In this document: positions 53,432 through 64,000 of the stretch, piece after piece
Layout: each line of letters begins with the position of its first letter
Numbering within the stretch: position 1 is the stretch's first letter
Made by a program: the position numbers and the translations under genes
Assembly (NCBI GenBank): GCA_945878355.1
Contig: CAMCTC010000012.1
Span: 1-64,000, forward strand
Origin: Bordetella parapertussis
GTDB taxonomy: Bacteria > Pseudomonadota > Gammaproteobacteria > Burkholderiales > Burkholderiaceae_C
Direction: 5' to 3'
DNA: 64,000 bases
Notes under the pieces: model-generated
What the model was told of the DNA's origin: nothing
The model's database searches: none
Seen by the model: the letters and a program-made list of their open reading frames with translations, nothing else

Positions 53432-54676
53432 ATGTCCATCCCTGTTCCCCATTCGCCGCTGCCGCTGGGCGGCCGCCACATCGTGCTCGGCCTGTCCGGC
53501 GGCATCGCTTGCTACAAGTCGGCCGAGCTGGTGCGCGAGCTCGGCAAGGCGGGCGCCACCGTCCAGGTCGTGATGACCGACGCGGCGCAGGCTTTCATCA
53601 CGCCGGTGACGATGCAGGCGCTGTCCGGTCTGCCGGTGGTGACCAGCCAGTGGGATGCGCGCGAGCCCAACAACATGGCCCACATCAACCTCAGCCGAGA
53701 GGCCGATGCGATCCTGGTTGCGCCGGCATCGGCTGACTTTCTGGCCAAGCTCGCGCAGGGCCGGGCCGATGAGCTGCTGTCGCTGCTGTGCCTGGCACGC
53801 CCGGTCGAGCTTTGTCCGCTGTTGCTGGCGCCGGCGATGAACCGCGAGATGTGGCTGCACCCAGCCACCCGCCGCAACGTGGCGCAAGTGCTGGCCGACG
53901 GCGCACAGGTCTTGGGCCCCGGCCATGGCGACCAAGCGTGCGGCGAATATGGCGATGGCCGCATGCTCGAGGCCAGCGAGTTGCGCGACGAGCTGATCGC
54001 GTTTTTCCAGCCCAAGCTGCTGGCGGGCAAGCGCGTGCTGATCAGTGCCGGGCCGACTTTCGAGGCGCTCGACCCGGTGCGCGGCATCACCAACCTGTCG
54101 TCCGGCAAGATGGGTTTTGCCATCGCCCGTGCGGCGCAGGAGGCAGGCGCCGAGGTCACGCTGGTGGCCGGCCCGGTGCACCTGGCCACGCCGCGCCATG
54201 TGCGTCGCATCGACGTGCAGTCGGCGCAGCAGATGTTCGACGCGGTGCTGCCGCTGGCCAAAGGGCAGGATGTGTTTGTCGCCACTGCCGCGGTAGCCGA
54301 CTGGCGGCCTGCGGCCTTGGCCGAGCGCAAGATCAAGAAGGACGGCCAGGGCGGTTTGCCGGGTTTCGATTGGGTCGAGAACCCTGACATCCTGGCGGCG
54401 GTGGCGCGGCTGGACGCCAGGCCTTATTGCGTTGGGTTTGCCGCCGAGAGCCACGACTTGGCGTTTCACGCCCGTGAAAAGCTGGTTCGCAAGAACGTGC
54501 CGCTGGTGGTGGGCAACCTCGGGCCGGCCACCTTCGGTCGCGACGACAACAGCTTGCTGCTGGTCGATGCGCAGGGTGAGCGCGCGCTGGCCACCGCCGA
54601 CAAGCTCAGCCTGGCGCGCGAGTTGGTGCGCGAGATCGCCGACCGCTTGGCGGCGGCAAAGGCTGCGGGCGCATGA
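53432..54676 (+). CDS. coaBC: CoaBC, phosphopantothenoylcysteine synthetase/decarboxylase
   Basis: 414 residues. The CoaC half has [11 protein letters not shown] and the active-site His in N-M-A-H-I-N-L, then P-A-M-N-R-E-M-W. The CoaB half starts with [13 protein letters not shown] and ends with [13 protein letters not shown]. It makes phosphopantetheine for coenzyme A. Its stop overlaps dut by four bases, the usual coaBC-dut order. Confidence 0.96.
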   Translation: MSIPVPHSPLPLGGRHIVLGLSGGIACYKSAELVRELGKAGATVQVVMTDAAQAFITPVTMQALSGLPVVTSQWDAREPNNMAHINLSREADAILVAPASADFLAKLAQGRADELLSLLCLARPVELCPLLLAPAMNREMWLHPATRRNVAQVLADGAQVLGPGHGDQACGEYGDGRMLEASELRDELIAFFQPKLLAGKRVLISAGPTFEALDPVRGITNLSSGKMGFAIARAAQEAGAEVTLVAGPVHLATPRHVRRIDVQSAQQMFDAVLPLAKGQDVFVATAAVADWRPAALAERKIKKDGQGGLPGFDWVENPDILAAVARLDARPYCVGFAAESHDLAFHAREKLVRKNVPLVVGNLGPATFGRDDNSLLLVDAQGERALATADKLSLARELVREIADRLAAAKAAGA

Positions 54677-55122
54677 CGACCGTAGACCTCAAAGTGCTGG
54701 ACCCGCGCATGGCCGAACATCTGCCGGCCTATGCCACGCCCGGCAGCGCGGGCCTGGACTTGCGCGCCTGCATAGCTGCGGCGCTGGTGATAGCACCTGG
54801 CCAGACCGTGCTGATCCCCACCGGCCTGGCGTTCCACATCGCCGACCCCGGACTGGCCGCGATGCTCCTGCCACGATCGGGCCTGGGCCACAAGCACGGC
54901 ATCGTGCTGGGCAACCTGGTCGGCCTGATCGACAGCGATTACCAGGGACCGCTGATGGTCAGCTGCTGGAACCGCAGCCAGACGGCTTTCACGGTCGAGC
55001 CTATGGATCGGATTGCCCAACTGGTCATCGTGCCAGTGGTGCAGGCGACGTTCCGCTGCGTCGACGAGTTCGATGCCAGTGAGCGCGGCGCCGGCGGTTT
55101 CGGCTCGACCGGCAAAGCCTGA
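54673..55122 (+). CDS. dut: dUTP pyrophosphatase
   Basis: 149 residues. The five dUTPase motifs are present: [29 protein letters not shown], and the C-terminal G-A-G-G-F-G-S-T-G. It removes dUTP and supplies dUMP. It is coupled to coaBC and convergent with a SlyD-like gene. Confidence 0.96.
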   Translation: MTTVDLKVLDPRMAEHLPAYATPGSAGLDLRACIAAALVIAPGQTVLIPTGLAFHIADPGLAAMLLPRSGLGHKHGIVLGNLVGLIDSDYQGPLMVSCWNRSQTAFTVEPMDRIAQLVIVPVVQATFRCVDEFDASERGAGGFGSTGKA

Positions 55123-55145
55123 GCCGGACTGCCGGCCTGCGGCGT

Positions 55146-55667
55146 TCAGTGAAGGTGCGGCGAGGGCTGGGCGGTGGACAGCACGCTCAGCGCGCTCTCT
55201 GACAGGGTTTGCGCTGCTGCCTCTTCCTCGGTGGCTTCGCGCACCGCGTGCACCTTGACCGACAAGCGCAGCGCCATGCCTGCCAGTGGATGGTTGCCGT
55301 CGAGCACCAGGTGTGAGGGGTAGATCTCGGTGATCGTGTAGATCGCGTCGGTCTTCATGCCGGTGGTGGCCGCGCCCTCGGGCAGGCCGTCGAACTGCAT
55401 TCCTTGCTCGAGGTGGCCCGGGAACAAGGCACGCTCCTCGAAGCACACCAGCGCCGGGTCGTAATCGCCGAAACCGTGCTCGGGTTCGAGATGCAGGTCG
55501 GTGGCGAAGCCGGTGCGCTGGCCGGTCAAGCATTCCTCGAGCTTGGGCAACAGGTCATGGCCGCCGAAAAAGAATTCCAGCGGCTCGGTCAGATCGTCGA
55601 TGGTCTGACCTTGGGCATCGGTCAGATGCCAGGTCAGGCTGACGACACAGGGTGCGGTGATCAACAT
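55146..55667 (-). CDS. FKBP-type peptidyl-prolyl isomerase, SlyD-like
   Basis: 173 residues from the ATG at 55667. An FKBP strand pair is interrupted by the insert-in-flap domain (about 70-130). Key residues are in P-L-E-F-F-F-G-G-H-D-L-L-P-K-L-E and L-D-G-N-H-P-L-A-G-M-A-L. The metal-binding His/Cys tail of E. coli SlyD is missing. It would assist protein folding. Confidence 0.88.
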   Translation of the reverse strand: MLITAPCVVSLTWHLTDAQGQTIDDLTEPLEFFFGGHDLLPKLEECLTGQRTGFATDLHLEPEHGFGDYDPALVCFEERALFPGHLEQGMQFDGLPEGAATTGMKTDAIYTITEIYPSHLVLDGNHPLAGMALRLSVKVHAVREATEEEAAAQTLSESALSVLSTAQPSPHLH

Positions 55668-55737
55668 CGCGAGATGATCGCATAAGGGCCGCCCAGCGCC
55701 GCTGGGGTGTCGCACCGCGACAGCGACAATCCGGGCG

Positions 55738-56862
55738 ATGGACGTCACTCAACCGTTGCCATTGCTGGGGGGCTTGTCCCCGGATGCCTTCATGCGCCGT
55801 CACTGGCAAAAGAAGCCTTTGCTCGTACGCCAGGCTTGGCCGGGGGTGCAGTCACCGATAGACCGCAGCGCGCTGTTCGACCTGGCGGGTGCCGACGGGG
55901 TGGAGTCTCGCTTGCTAACCCAATTTGACGGTGGCTGGCGGCTGCGGCACGGCCCATTCGGGCGCCGTGCGCTGCCGCCGATCAGCAAGCCAAACTGGAC
56001 CATTCTGGTGCAAGGCTTGGACCTGCATTGGCAGTCGGCCCATGAGATGTTGCAGCGCTTTCGCTTCGTTCCTGAGGTCAGGCTAGACGACCTGATGATC
56101 TCCTACGCCAGCGACGGTGGTGGCGTTGGCCCGCATCTCGACTCCTACGACGTGTTCCTGCTTCAGGTCAAGGGGCGGCGGCGCTGGCGTATCGGGCCTG
56201 TCGCCGACCGCAGCCTGGTGCCCGACCGGCCGGTGCGCTTGCTGGCCAACTTCCTGCCGACTGAGGAATACCTGCTCGAACCTGGCGACATGCTCTACCT
56301 GCCGCCGCTGTGGGGCCACGATGGTGTGGCCGAGGGCGAGTGCATGACATGCTCGATCGGATTTCGGGCCGCGACCGCCACCTCGCTGGCGCAGGAGTTG
56401 CTGTACGAACTGGCTGAAGGTCTGGAGATCCCGGCCTCAGGCGATGCGCTGTACCGCGACCCTGGCCAGGGGGCCACCGCGACACCGGGCCGGATGCCCG
56501 AGAGCTTGCGCTTGTTTGCCGACAAGGCCTTGCAGCGTGCATTGCGTGACCCCAAGGCCATGGCCCGGGCGCTGGGCCAGTTGATGAGCGCGCCAAAGCC
56601 GCAGGTCTGGTTCGATGCGGGCTCGCCGCTGCTTGAAGGCTGCGGCGTGGTACTGGACCAGCGCAGCCGAATGGTCTATGACGACCATCATGTTTTTATC
56701 AATGGTGAGGCCTTTGTGGCGAGTGGGCGAGACGCCCGGTTGATGCACGGGTTGGCGGATCGGCGGCGGCTCGAAGCGGCTGAGCTGGCGCAATTGGGCA
56801 CTTCGGCCCGAAGCTTGCTCAGTGACTGGGCGGAGGCGGGTTGGGTGCGCGTTGTCCCCTGA
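55738..56862 (+). CDS. JmjC-like cupin oxygenase (RoxA/YcfD family, ribosomal protein hydroxylase)
   Basis: 374 residues. The N-terminal motif H-W-Q-K-K-P-L-L-V-R, the iron site H-x-D in G-P-H-L-D-S-Y-D-V-F and a His in W-G-H-D-G are those of the ribosomal oxygenases, which hydroxylate an arginine of protein uL16 with iron and 2-oxoglutarate. The arginine in I-G-F-R may bind 2-oxoglutarate. It is divergent from the SlyD-like gene with 70 bases between. Confidence 0.9.
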   Translation: MDVTQPLPLLGGLSPDAFMRRHWQKKPLLVRQAWPGVQSPIDRSALFDLAGADGVESRLLTQFDGGWRLRHGPFGRRALPPISKPNWTILVQGLDLHWQSAHEMLQRFRFVPEVRLDDLMISYASDGGGVGPHLDSYDVFLLQVKGRRRWRIGPVADRSLVPDRPVRLLANFLPTEEYLLEPGDMLYLPPLWGHDGVAEGECMTCSIGFRAATATSLAQELLYELAEGLEIPASGDALYRDPGQGATATPGRMPESLRLFADKALQRALRDPKAMARALGQLMSAPKPQVWFDAGSPLLEGCGVVLDQRSRMVYDDHHVFINGEAFVASGRDARLMHGLADRRRLEAAELAQLGTSARSLLSDWAEAGWVRVVP

Positions 56863-56967
56863 ACAAGGCATGCCTGGCGCTCTAAGTGTGAATGTGGTGC
56901 GATCCAGCAAACCGGCGCACCGCTGCGGTGCGAGGTCGATCTGCGGTCGATTTGCAACGTTGGCAGT

Positions 56968-57046
56968 CTCTCAAGCAAATGTGGCTTTGCCACTTTGCTT
57001 GATCCCCACGGGGGGCGGCCGGCTTCGGCCGGCCTTGGGGCGCTCA
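56968..57046 (+). repeat. 79-bp hairpin repeat, copy B
   Basis: Identical in its visible core to copy A at 12001, including the GGC-TTCG-GCC loop. It lies 105 bases after the RoxA-like gene and 26 before the promoter of the small lipoprotein gene. Confidence 0.92.
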
Positions 57047-57071
57047 TTGGTCAGGCAATGAGCCGGGTTAA

Positions 57072-57100
57072 TAGGGAGCTTCCCTAGGTTTTGCTATAAT
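57072..57100 (+). promoter_or_regulatory. Extended -10 promoter with an inverted repeat at -35
   Basis: TATAAT (57095-57100) is preceded by TGC, a perfect extended -10. The -35 position holds no good hexamer but starts the perfect dyad TAGGGA-GCT-TCCCTA (57072-57086). The arrangement suggests a promoter controlled by a regulator bound over -35. Transcription would begin near 57107. Confidence 0.7.
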
Positions 57101-57106
57101 TTTTGG

Positions 57107-57225
57107 CTAGCCCCGGAAGGGCTCGAGCTTTCCGGGTCTGGTTTCTTGACGCATCGGCTTTAAACCGTATGTGTTGGATCCCGTTACCGGTAACTGTTGA
57201 TCAACATCTCTCACTGAGGACACCA
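57107..57225 (+). other. Structured leader of the small lipoprotein gene
   Basis: The predicted leader of about 119 bases holds a hairpin CCCGGAA/TTCCGGG (57112-57136) with GCTCGAGC inside, then two adjacent perfect palindromes GTTACCGGTAAC (57183-57194) and GTTGATCAAC (57196-57205), 15-20 bases before the ribosome site. It could set mRNA stability or translation, or bind a protein or sRNA. Confidence 0.45.
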
Positions 57226-57429
57226 ATGAACAAGTCAATCCTGATCGCCGCCCTGATTGCTGCCGCTTCCTTGACCGCTTGCGGCAAGAAGGAAGAAGCT
57301 GCTCCTGCTGCCGCACCCGCACCGGTTGCTGCACCCGCACCTGTGGCCACTGCATCGGCTGCTTCGGCACCTGCTGACGCTGCTGCTTCGGCTGCCGCTG
57401 GCGCTGCTGCGACTGCTGCAAGCAAGTAA
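57226..57429 (+). CDS. Small Ala/Pro-rich lipoprotein
   Basis: 67 residues. The signal ends in a lipobox L-T-A-C at residues 16-19, followed by G-K-K-E-E and then about 45 residues made almost only of Ala, Pro, Val, Ser and Thr. TGAGGA precedes the ATG. Good expression signals (extended -10 promoter, ribosome site, terminator) show a real, probably abundant protein of the cell envelope. The function is unknown. Confidence 0.85.
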   Translation: MNKSILIAALIAAASLTACGKKEEAAPAAAPAPVAAPAPVATASAASAPADAAASAAAGAAATAASK

Positions 57430-57451
57430 TCGGCTCACCCCGAACTTTTAA

Positions 57452-57478
57452 AAGCCGCCTTCGGGCGGCTTTTTTTTT
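57452..57478 (+). terminator. Rho-independent terminator of the lipoprotein gene
   Basis: AAGCCGCC-TTCG-GGCGGCTT is a perfect 8-bp stem with a UUCG loop followed by a run of nine T residues, 22 bases after the stop codon. Confidence 0.95.
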
Positions 57479-57491
57479 GGGTGTGCCTGAT

Positions 57492-57570
57492 CTCTCAAGC
57501 AAATGTGGCTTTGCCACTTTGCTTGATCCCCACGGGGGGCGGCCGGCGTCAGTCGGCCTTGGGGCGCTCA
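57492..57570 (+). repeat. 79-bp hairpin repeat, copy C
   Basis: Same left hairpin as copy A; the right stem reads GGCCGGC-GTCA-GTCGGCC, keeping pairing with one G-U. It lies between the lipoprotein terminator and the end of malQ (57589). Confidence 0.92.
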
Positions 57571-57588
57571 GGACTAGCAGTCGTCGCT

Positions 57589-59088
57589 TTAGGCGGCCGG
57601 TGTGCGGCCGAATAGTTTTGTCATTTCGGCCAGACGTTGGCCATGCCAGGCGTGGACTTGTTGCCACTCGAAGCGCCAGACCCACCATCCCGAGGCCGCG
57701 CCGGGCAGGTTCATGCGGCAGTCGCTGGGCAGCGCGAGGACGTCTTGCATCGGATGCACCACGGTGTCGGCGACCGAAGACGCAGCAGCGCGCATCAGCG
57801 ACCAGGCGATGTCGTGGCCGTCGGTGGCCAGGTAGGCACGGGCATGGTGGCGTTCCTGGTCGGTGGCGCTGGCCCACCAGCCCACGCTGGTGTCGTTGTC
57901 ATGGGTGCCGGTGTAGACCACGCTGTGATGGTGATGGTTGTGTGGCAGAAAAGGCTCGCTGGCATCGCCGGCGAAAGCGAACTGCAGCACCGCCATGCCG
58001 GGGAAACCGGTGGCCTGCATCAAGGCTTTGACCGCGGGTGAGAGCAGGCCGAGGTCTTCGGCGATCACCGGCAGCGGGCCCAGTGCCTGGCTGATCGCGT
58101 CGAACAAGGCCAGGCCCGGGCCGGGCCGCCAGCGGCCGTTCTCGGCGGTGGGCTCGGCCGCAGGGATCTCCCAGTAGTCTGCAAAGCCTCGGAAGTGGTC
58201 GATGCGCACGATATCGACCAGCTCAAAGGTTCGCCGCAGTCGCTGCACCCACCAGCCATAGCTCTCAGCCGCATGGGCTGACCAACGGTACTGCGGGTTG
58301 CCCCAGCGTTGGCCGGTTCGGCTGAAGTAGTCGGGCGGCACGCCCGCGACCACCGTCGGCTGGCCCTGGTCGTCGAGCTCGAACAAGTCCTGGCGCGACC
58401 AGACCTCGGCGCTCTGGTGGGCGATGAAGATCGGCATGTCGCCGATGATGCGAACACCTTTGGCGTGGGCATGGCTTCGCAGCGCCGCCCACTGGCGGTA
58501 GAAGCACCATTGGCAGAATCGGTAGAAGGCGATCCGGGTGGCCTGTTGCTGTGTCGCTGCCGCCAACGCCGAGGCTTGCCGGCGCGCCAGACCGGTCGGC
58601 CAGAGCGGCCAATCGGTCCACTTCGTGGCCTCGCAGATCGACATGAACAGCGCGTAGTCGTCGAGCCAGTCGGCGTGGCTGGCGCAGAAGGCTTTGAAAT
58701 CGGCCTGGTCGGCCTCGCTGGACCTGTCGGCAAAGGCCGTTGCTGCCAAGGCCAGGCGATCCATTCGCCAGGGCACCAGGGTCGAGAAGTCGATCCTGCA
58801 GGCGTTGGTGGAGGGTGGGCTTGACAGCGCCTCGGCGTCCAGCCAGCCGCGCTGCTGCAGTTCGACCAGGTCGATCAGCAGCAGGTTGCCGGCAAACGCC
58901 GACGAGCTCATGTAAGGCGAGTCGCCGGGGCCGATACCGCCCAGCGGCAGCATCTGCCACAGCGTCTGCCCGGCACCGTGCAGCCAGTCGACGAAGTGGT
59001 AGGCGGCCACTCCGAGGTCGCCGCTGCCGTGTGGGCCGGGCAGGGAGGTGGGGTGCAGCAAGACGCCGCTGGCGCGGGGGAATCTCAT
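57589..59088 (-). CDS. malQ: 4-alpha-glucanotransferase (amylomaltase)
   Basis: 499 residues, normal size. The GH77 pattern includes R-A-S-G-V-L-L-H-P-T-S-L-P near the start, the nucleophile Asp in D-I-V-R-I-D-H-F-R-G-F, acid Glu in I-A-E-D-L-G and Y-T-G-T-H-D-N-D-T. It rearranges short maltodextrins left by debranching. It overlaps glgX by four bases and ends the glycogen run. Confidence 0.95.
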   Translation of the reverse strand: MRFPRASGVLLHPTSLPGPHGSGDLGVAAYHFVDWLHGAGQTLWQMLPLGGIGPGDSPYMSSSAFAGNLLLIDLVELQQRGWLDAEALSSPPSTNACRIDFSTLVPWRMDRLALAATAFADRSSEADQADFKAFCASHADWLDDYALFMSICEATKWTDWPLWPTGLARRQASALAAATQQQATRIAFYRFCQWCFYRQWAALRSHAHAKGVRIIGDMPIFIAHQSAEVWSRQDLFELDDQGQPTVVAGVPPDYFSRTGQRWGNPQYRWSAHAAESYGWWVQRLRRTFELVDIVRIDHFRGFADYWEIPAAEPTAENGRWRPGPGLALFDAISQALGPLPVIAEDLGLLSPAVKALMQATGFPGMAVLQFAFAGDASEPFLPHNHHHHSVVYTGTHDNDTSVGWWASATDQERHHARAYLATDGHDIAWSLMRAAASSVADTVVHPMQDVLALPSDCRMNLPGAASGWWVWRFEWQQVHAWHGQRLAEMTKLFGRTPAA

Positions 59089-61259
59089 GGTGTGCTGGCT
59101 CCAGGGTTCGGTTGGGAAGGCCGCCGACGGGCCAGCAGCATGACGCTGCGGGCGCGCAGCGCGCAGTGGCCGCTCATGATGGGCAATGGTTGATCTTCAG
59201 CCACTGGAGCTATGGTGTCGTCGGCCGCGGTGTTGAGCAACAAGCGCCAATCACCCTCGGGCAGCCTGAAGTCGGTGTCGAGGTCCTCGGCGTTGAACAG
59301 CAGCAGCAACAGTGTTGCGCCAGGCCCGTCGGTGTGCGGGTTGCGTCCGGGTGCGCCGATCAAGGCGCCGAGCACGCGCGATGCCGATTGGTTCCAGTCC
59401 CAGCCAGTGAGCGGCGCGCCGTTACGCCGCAGCCAGCCCAGGTCGGGCAGGCATTGGGCACCGGGCTGGCCTGTGTACCAGGTCGGGCGCAGCGGCAGCC
59501 ACTGGCGTCGCAAGGCCAGCAGCTTGGCGGTCAAGCGCAGCAGCGAGGTGTCAGCCTTGGACCAATCGATCCAGGTTGTAGAGTTGTCTTGGCAGTAGGG
59601 ATTGTTGTTGCCGCGCTGGCTGTGGCCGATCTCGTCGCCGGCAGCCAGCATTGGCGTGCCTTGGGACAGCAGCAGCGTTGCGAGCAGCGCGCGCTGCAGC
59701 CGTCCGCGCAGCATCAGCACCTCGGGGTCGTCGGTTTCTCCTTCGGCGCCGCAGTTCCAGCTCAGGTTGTGGTCATGGCCGTCGCGGTTGTTCTCGCCAT
59801 TGGCCTCGTTGTGGCGGAAATCGAAGCTGACCAGGTCGCGCAGCGTGAAGCCGTCGTGCGAGACGATGTAGTTGACCGACTCCACCGGCTCGCGCCCGCG
59901 CGACTGCAAGCGCTGCGCCGAGCCTGCTAGCGCTTGCGCGAACTGGCCTCGGGTGACCGCACCGCCAAGCCAGAACGACCGCATGGTGTCGCGGAAACTG
60001 TCGTTCCACTCCAGCCAGCCGCTCGGGAAGTTGCCGGCCTGGTAGCCGCCGGGACCGATATCCCAGGGCTCGGCGATCAGCTTGCCGTCATTCCAGAGCC
60101 GTCCCAGCATCGGGTCCTGGCGAATGGCCGAGAAAAACGGCCCCTGCCGGTCGAAACCCAGGTCGCCGCGTCCCAGCACCGGGGCGAGGTCGAAACGGAA
60201 GCCGTCGACATGCATCTCGCCGACCCAGAAGCGCAGGCTGTCCATCACCAGTTGCAGCACGCGCGGCTGCCGGATATCGAAGGTGTTGCCGCAGCCGCTG
60301 TAGTTCTCGTAGCCAGCGCAGCGCTTGGGCGGCAGGCGGTAGCTGCCGGCGTTGTCCAGCCCGCGCCAACTCAGCGTGGGACCGGCCTCGTCGCTTTCAG
60401 CACTGTGGTTGAACACCACGTCGAGCAACACCTCGATGCCGGCCTGGTGCAAGCGGCGCACCATGCGGCGAAACTCGTTGCGTGCATCGGCTGGGTCGGC
60501 CGCCAAGCGCGGCGCCGGGCAGAAAAAGCCCAAGGTGTTGTAGCCCCAGTAGTTGGACAGGCCGTTTTCGACCAGGCGCTGCTCGTCCAGCCAGTAGTGC
60601 ACGGGCAGCAGGCTGACCGCGGTGACACCCAGCGCCTGCAGGTGGGCCAGCGGCGCGTCGTGGCCCAGCCCGGCAAACGTGCCGCGCAACGGCTCGGGCA
60701 CGTCGGGATGGGTCCGGGTATAGCCCTTGACATGCAGCTCGCAGATCACCGTGTCGGCCACCGGGGTGCGCGGCGGCCGGTCGTCGCCCCAGTCGAAGTC
60801 ATCGCTCACGGCGCGGGCCTTGAGTGCGCCAGCAGCGTTGTCGCGCTGATCGGGTTGTAGCGCAGGACTTGCGGCCTGGCCGGATGGCTCTTCTGCCCAG
60901 CGGAAGTCTCCGACGATTTCGCGGGCGTAGGGGTCCAGCAGCAGCTTGCGCGGGTTGAAGCGCTGGCCGTGGTCGGGCCGCCAGGGACCGTGGGCCCGCA
61001 AGCCGTAGAGCTGCCCGGGCCGTCCCAGGTGGGCGAGAGGTCCTTGCGCCTGGACGCGCAGATAGCCGTGCCAGACGTCCTGGCTGCGGGCGGGCAGCCG
61101 GGCGCGATGGGTTTCCAGGCCGCCGCTGGCGTCGAACAGGCACAGCTCGATGGCTTCGGCCTGGCTGGAGGCCACGGCGATGTTCAGGCCCTGACCGTCC
61201 CAGTGGACGCCCATCGGCCAGGGCCGGCCGGCCTCGAGTTCTAGCGATCGTGGTGTCAT
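59085..61259 (-). CDS. glgX: Glycogen debranching enzyme
   Basis: 724 residues. An N-terminal CBM48 domain precedes the GH13 barrel with V-F-N-H-S-A-E, V-D-G-F-R-F-D-L-A, I-A-E-P-W-D-I-G-P-G-G-Y and Y-I-V-S-H-D-G-F-T. GlgX removes short branches from glycogen shortened by phosphorylase. A 79-bp repeat separates it from glgB. No Shine-Dalgarno is obvious before its ATG. Confidence 0.95.
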   Translation of the reverse strand: MTPRSLELEAGRPWPMGVHWDGQGLNIAVASSQAEAIELCLFDASGGLETHRARLPARSQDVWHGYLRVQAQGPLAHLGRPGQLYGLRAHGPWRPDHGQRFNPRKLLLDPYAREIVGDFRWAEEPSGQAASPALQPDQRDNAAGALKARAVSDDFDWGDDRPPRTPVADTVICELHVKGYTRTHPDVPEPLRGTFAGLGHDAPLAHLQALGVTAVSLLPVHYWLDEQRLVENGLSNYWGYNTLGFFCPAPRLAADPADARNEFRRMVRRLHQAGIEVLLDVVFNHSAESDEAGPTLSWRGLDNAGSYRLPPKRCAGYENYSGCGNTFDIRQPRVLQLVMDSLRFWVGEMHVDGFRFDLAPVLGRGDLGFDRQGPFFSAIRQDPMLGRLWNDGKLIAEPWDIGPGGYQAGNFPSGWLEWNDSFRDTMRSFWLGGAVTRGQFAQALAGSAQRLQSRGREPVESVNYIVSHDGFTLRDLVSFDFRHNEANGENNRDGHDHNLSWNCGAEGETDDPEVLMLRGRLQRALLATLLLSQGTPMLAAGDEIGHSQRGNNNPYCQDNSTTWIDWSKADTSLLRLTAKLLALRRQWLPLRPTWYTGQPGAQCLPDLGWLRRNGAPLTGWDWNQSASRVLGALIGAPGRNPHTDGPGATLLLLLFNAEDLDTDFRLPEGDWRLLLNTAADDTIAPVAEDQPLPIMSGHCALRARSVMLLARRRPSQPNPGASTP

Positions 61260-61301
61260 GAAGCTTGCAGCGCCAGGCCATTCAGGCTTGAGGCCGGGTG
61301 G

Positions 61302-61377
61302 CTCTCAAGCAAATGTGGCTTTGCCACTTTGCTTGATCCCCACGGGGGGCGGCCGGCGTCAGTCGGCCTTGGGGCGC

Positions 61378-61380
<3 letters not shown>
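61302..61380 (+). repeat. 79-bp hairpin repeat, copy D, ending on the glgB stop codon
   Basis: Same type as copy C (GTCA loop). Its last three bases, TCA, are the complement of the glgB TGA. It occupies most of the 118-bp gap between glgB and glgX within one apparent operon. Confidence 0.93.
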
Positions 61381-63564
<2,184 letters not shown>

Positions 63565-63602
63565 GGATGCATCGTACGGTGTGCCAAGCCAGGGTCGCGG
63601 GC

Positions 63603-64000
63603 TCAGGCTTGCGGCGTCACGCGCCAGATCTGTTCGGCGTAAGCCCTGATCGTTCGGTCGGCGGAGAAAGGGCCCATGCCCGCGACGTTGGCGATGGCCC
63701 GGCGGGTCCAGGCTTCGGGGTCGCGGTAGAGCGCATCGACCCGGGCCTGGGTATCGACATAGGCGCGGTAGTCGGCGAGCAGCAGGTAATGGTCGCCGCC
63801 CCACAACAGGCTGTCGATCAGTGGCCGGTAGCGCGCCGGCTCGTCGGGTGAGAAGGCGCCAGCGGCGATCGAGTCCAGCACCGCTTTGAGCTGCGGGTCA
63901 GCCTCGTAGAGCCGCATCGGCTGGTAGCCGGCGGCGCGGATCGCGGCCACCTCGTGCGCGAGCTTGCCGAAGATGAAGATGTTGTCGTCGCCGACGTTCT
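63603..64000 (-). CDS. glgP: Glycogen phosphorylase, C-terminal part (runs off the window)
   Basis: The last 131 codons are present. They read N-V-G-D-D-N-I-F-I-F-G-K at the window edge, then G-Y-Q-P, L-W-G-G-D-H-Y-L-L-L-A-D-Y and F-S-A-D-R-T-I-R-A-Y-A, the standard end of GlgP/MalP. It releases glucose 1-phosphate from glycogen ends. It is the first gene of the visible glgP-glgB-glgX-malQ run. Confidence 0.94.
   Translation of the reverse strand, partial: NVGDDNIFIFGKLAHEVAAIRAAGYQPMRLYEADPQLKAVLDSIAAGAFSPDEPARYRPLIDSLLWGGDHYLLLADYRAYVDTQARVDALYRDPEAWTRRAIANVAGMGPFSADRTIRAYAEQIWRVTPQA

Noticed and set aside
57477..58031. Frame starting before repeat copy C and running into malQ on the opposite strand
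   Set aside because: Its first codons are the 79-bp repeat and the rest is antisense to malQ.

Overview
The window looks like a chromosomal segment of a GC-rich betaproteobacterium of the order Burkholderiales, near the Rubrivivax/Leptothrix/Comamonadaceae relatives. This is inferred from gene content and order (soxYZAXB with fccAB, iscRSUA-hscBA-fdx, paaABCDE, a glgP-glgB-glgX-malQ run) and from protein similarity recalled from memory. No database search was possible. I saw no tRNA, rRNA, CRISPR array, transposase or phage gene.

Layout. 0-4.6 kb: start of a nitronate monooxygenase, an isolated type III secretion secretin preceded by a start-less sctI-like fragment, and an Aer-type chemoreceptor. 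4.7-15.7 kb: a sulfur block. It holds a double hot-dog thioesterase, soxYZAXB, a truncated DsrE-like remnant, convergent fccAB, a SoxH-like hydrolase, a two-part YeeE/YedE transporter, a persulfide dioxygenase-rhodanese fusion and a low-molecular-weight phosphatase. Together these oxidise thiosulfate, sulfide and persulfide; soxCD is not present here. 15.8-21.5 kb: the ISC iron-sulfur cluster system, headed by a near-consensus IscR type 1 site and cut by a strong terminator-like hairpin between iscA and hscB.

21.6-30.5 kb: mainly housekeeping genes on the minus strand: an epoxide-hydrolase-like enzyme, tolQRA without tolB-pal, an aminotransferase, ribB-ribH-nusB, and the bpt-aat pair that feeds the N-degron pathway. 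A RelBE-like toxin-antitoxin pair sits beside tolA. 30.6-35.1 kb: divergent short-chain dehydrogenases around a likely operator, an alpha/beta hydrolase, and a ProQ-type RNA-binding protein with a long disordered tail. 35.2-43 kb: phenylacetate degradation (paaI, paaK, paaABCDE, a TetR regulator) followed by a cytochrome P450.

43-49.4 kb: an accessory stretch with three toxin-antitoxin pairs, a lone AbrB-like protein, the glutaryl-CoA dehydrogenase/CoA-transferase pair, and the C-terminal remnant of a cohesin/dockerin-like surface protein. 49.4-57.5 kb: alaS, coaBC, dut, a SlyD-like chaperone, a ribosomal-oxygenase-like protein, and a small lipoprotein with an elaborate promoter and leader. 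57.6-64 kb: glycogen metabolism (malQ, glgX, glgB, start of the glgP tail), all on the minus strand.

A recurring feature is a 79-bp intergenic repeat with two strong hairpins: four close copies plus a diverged tandem pair. One copy supplies codons for the N-terminus of the SoxH-like protein, and two end exactly on the stop codon of the adjacent gene.
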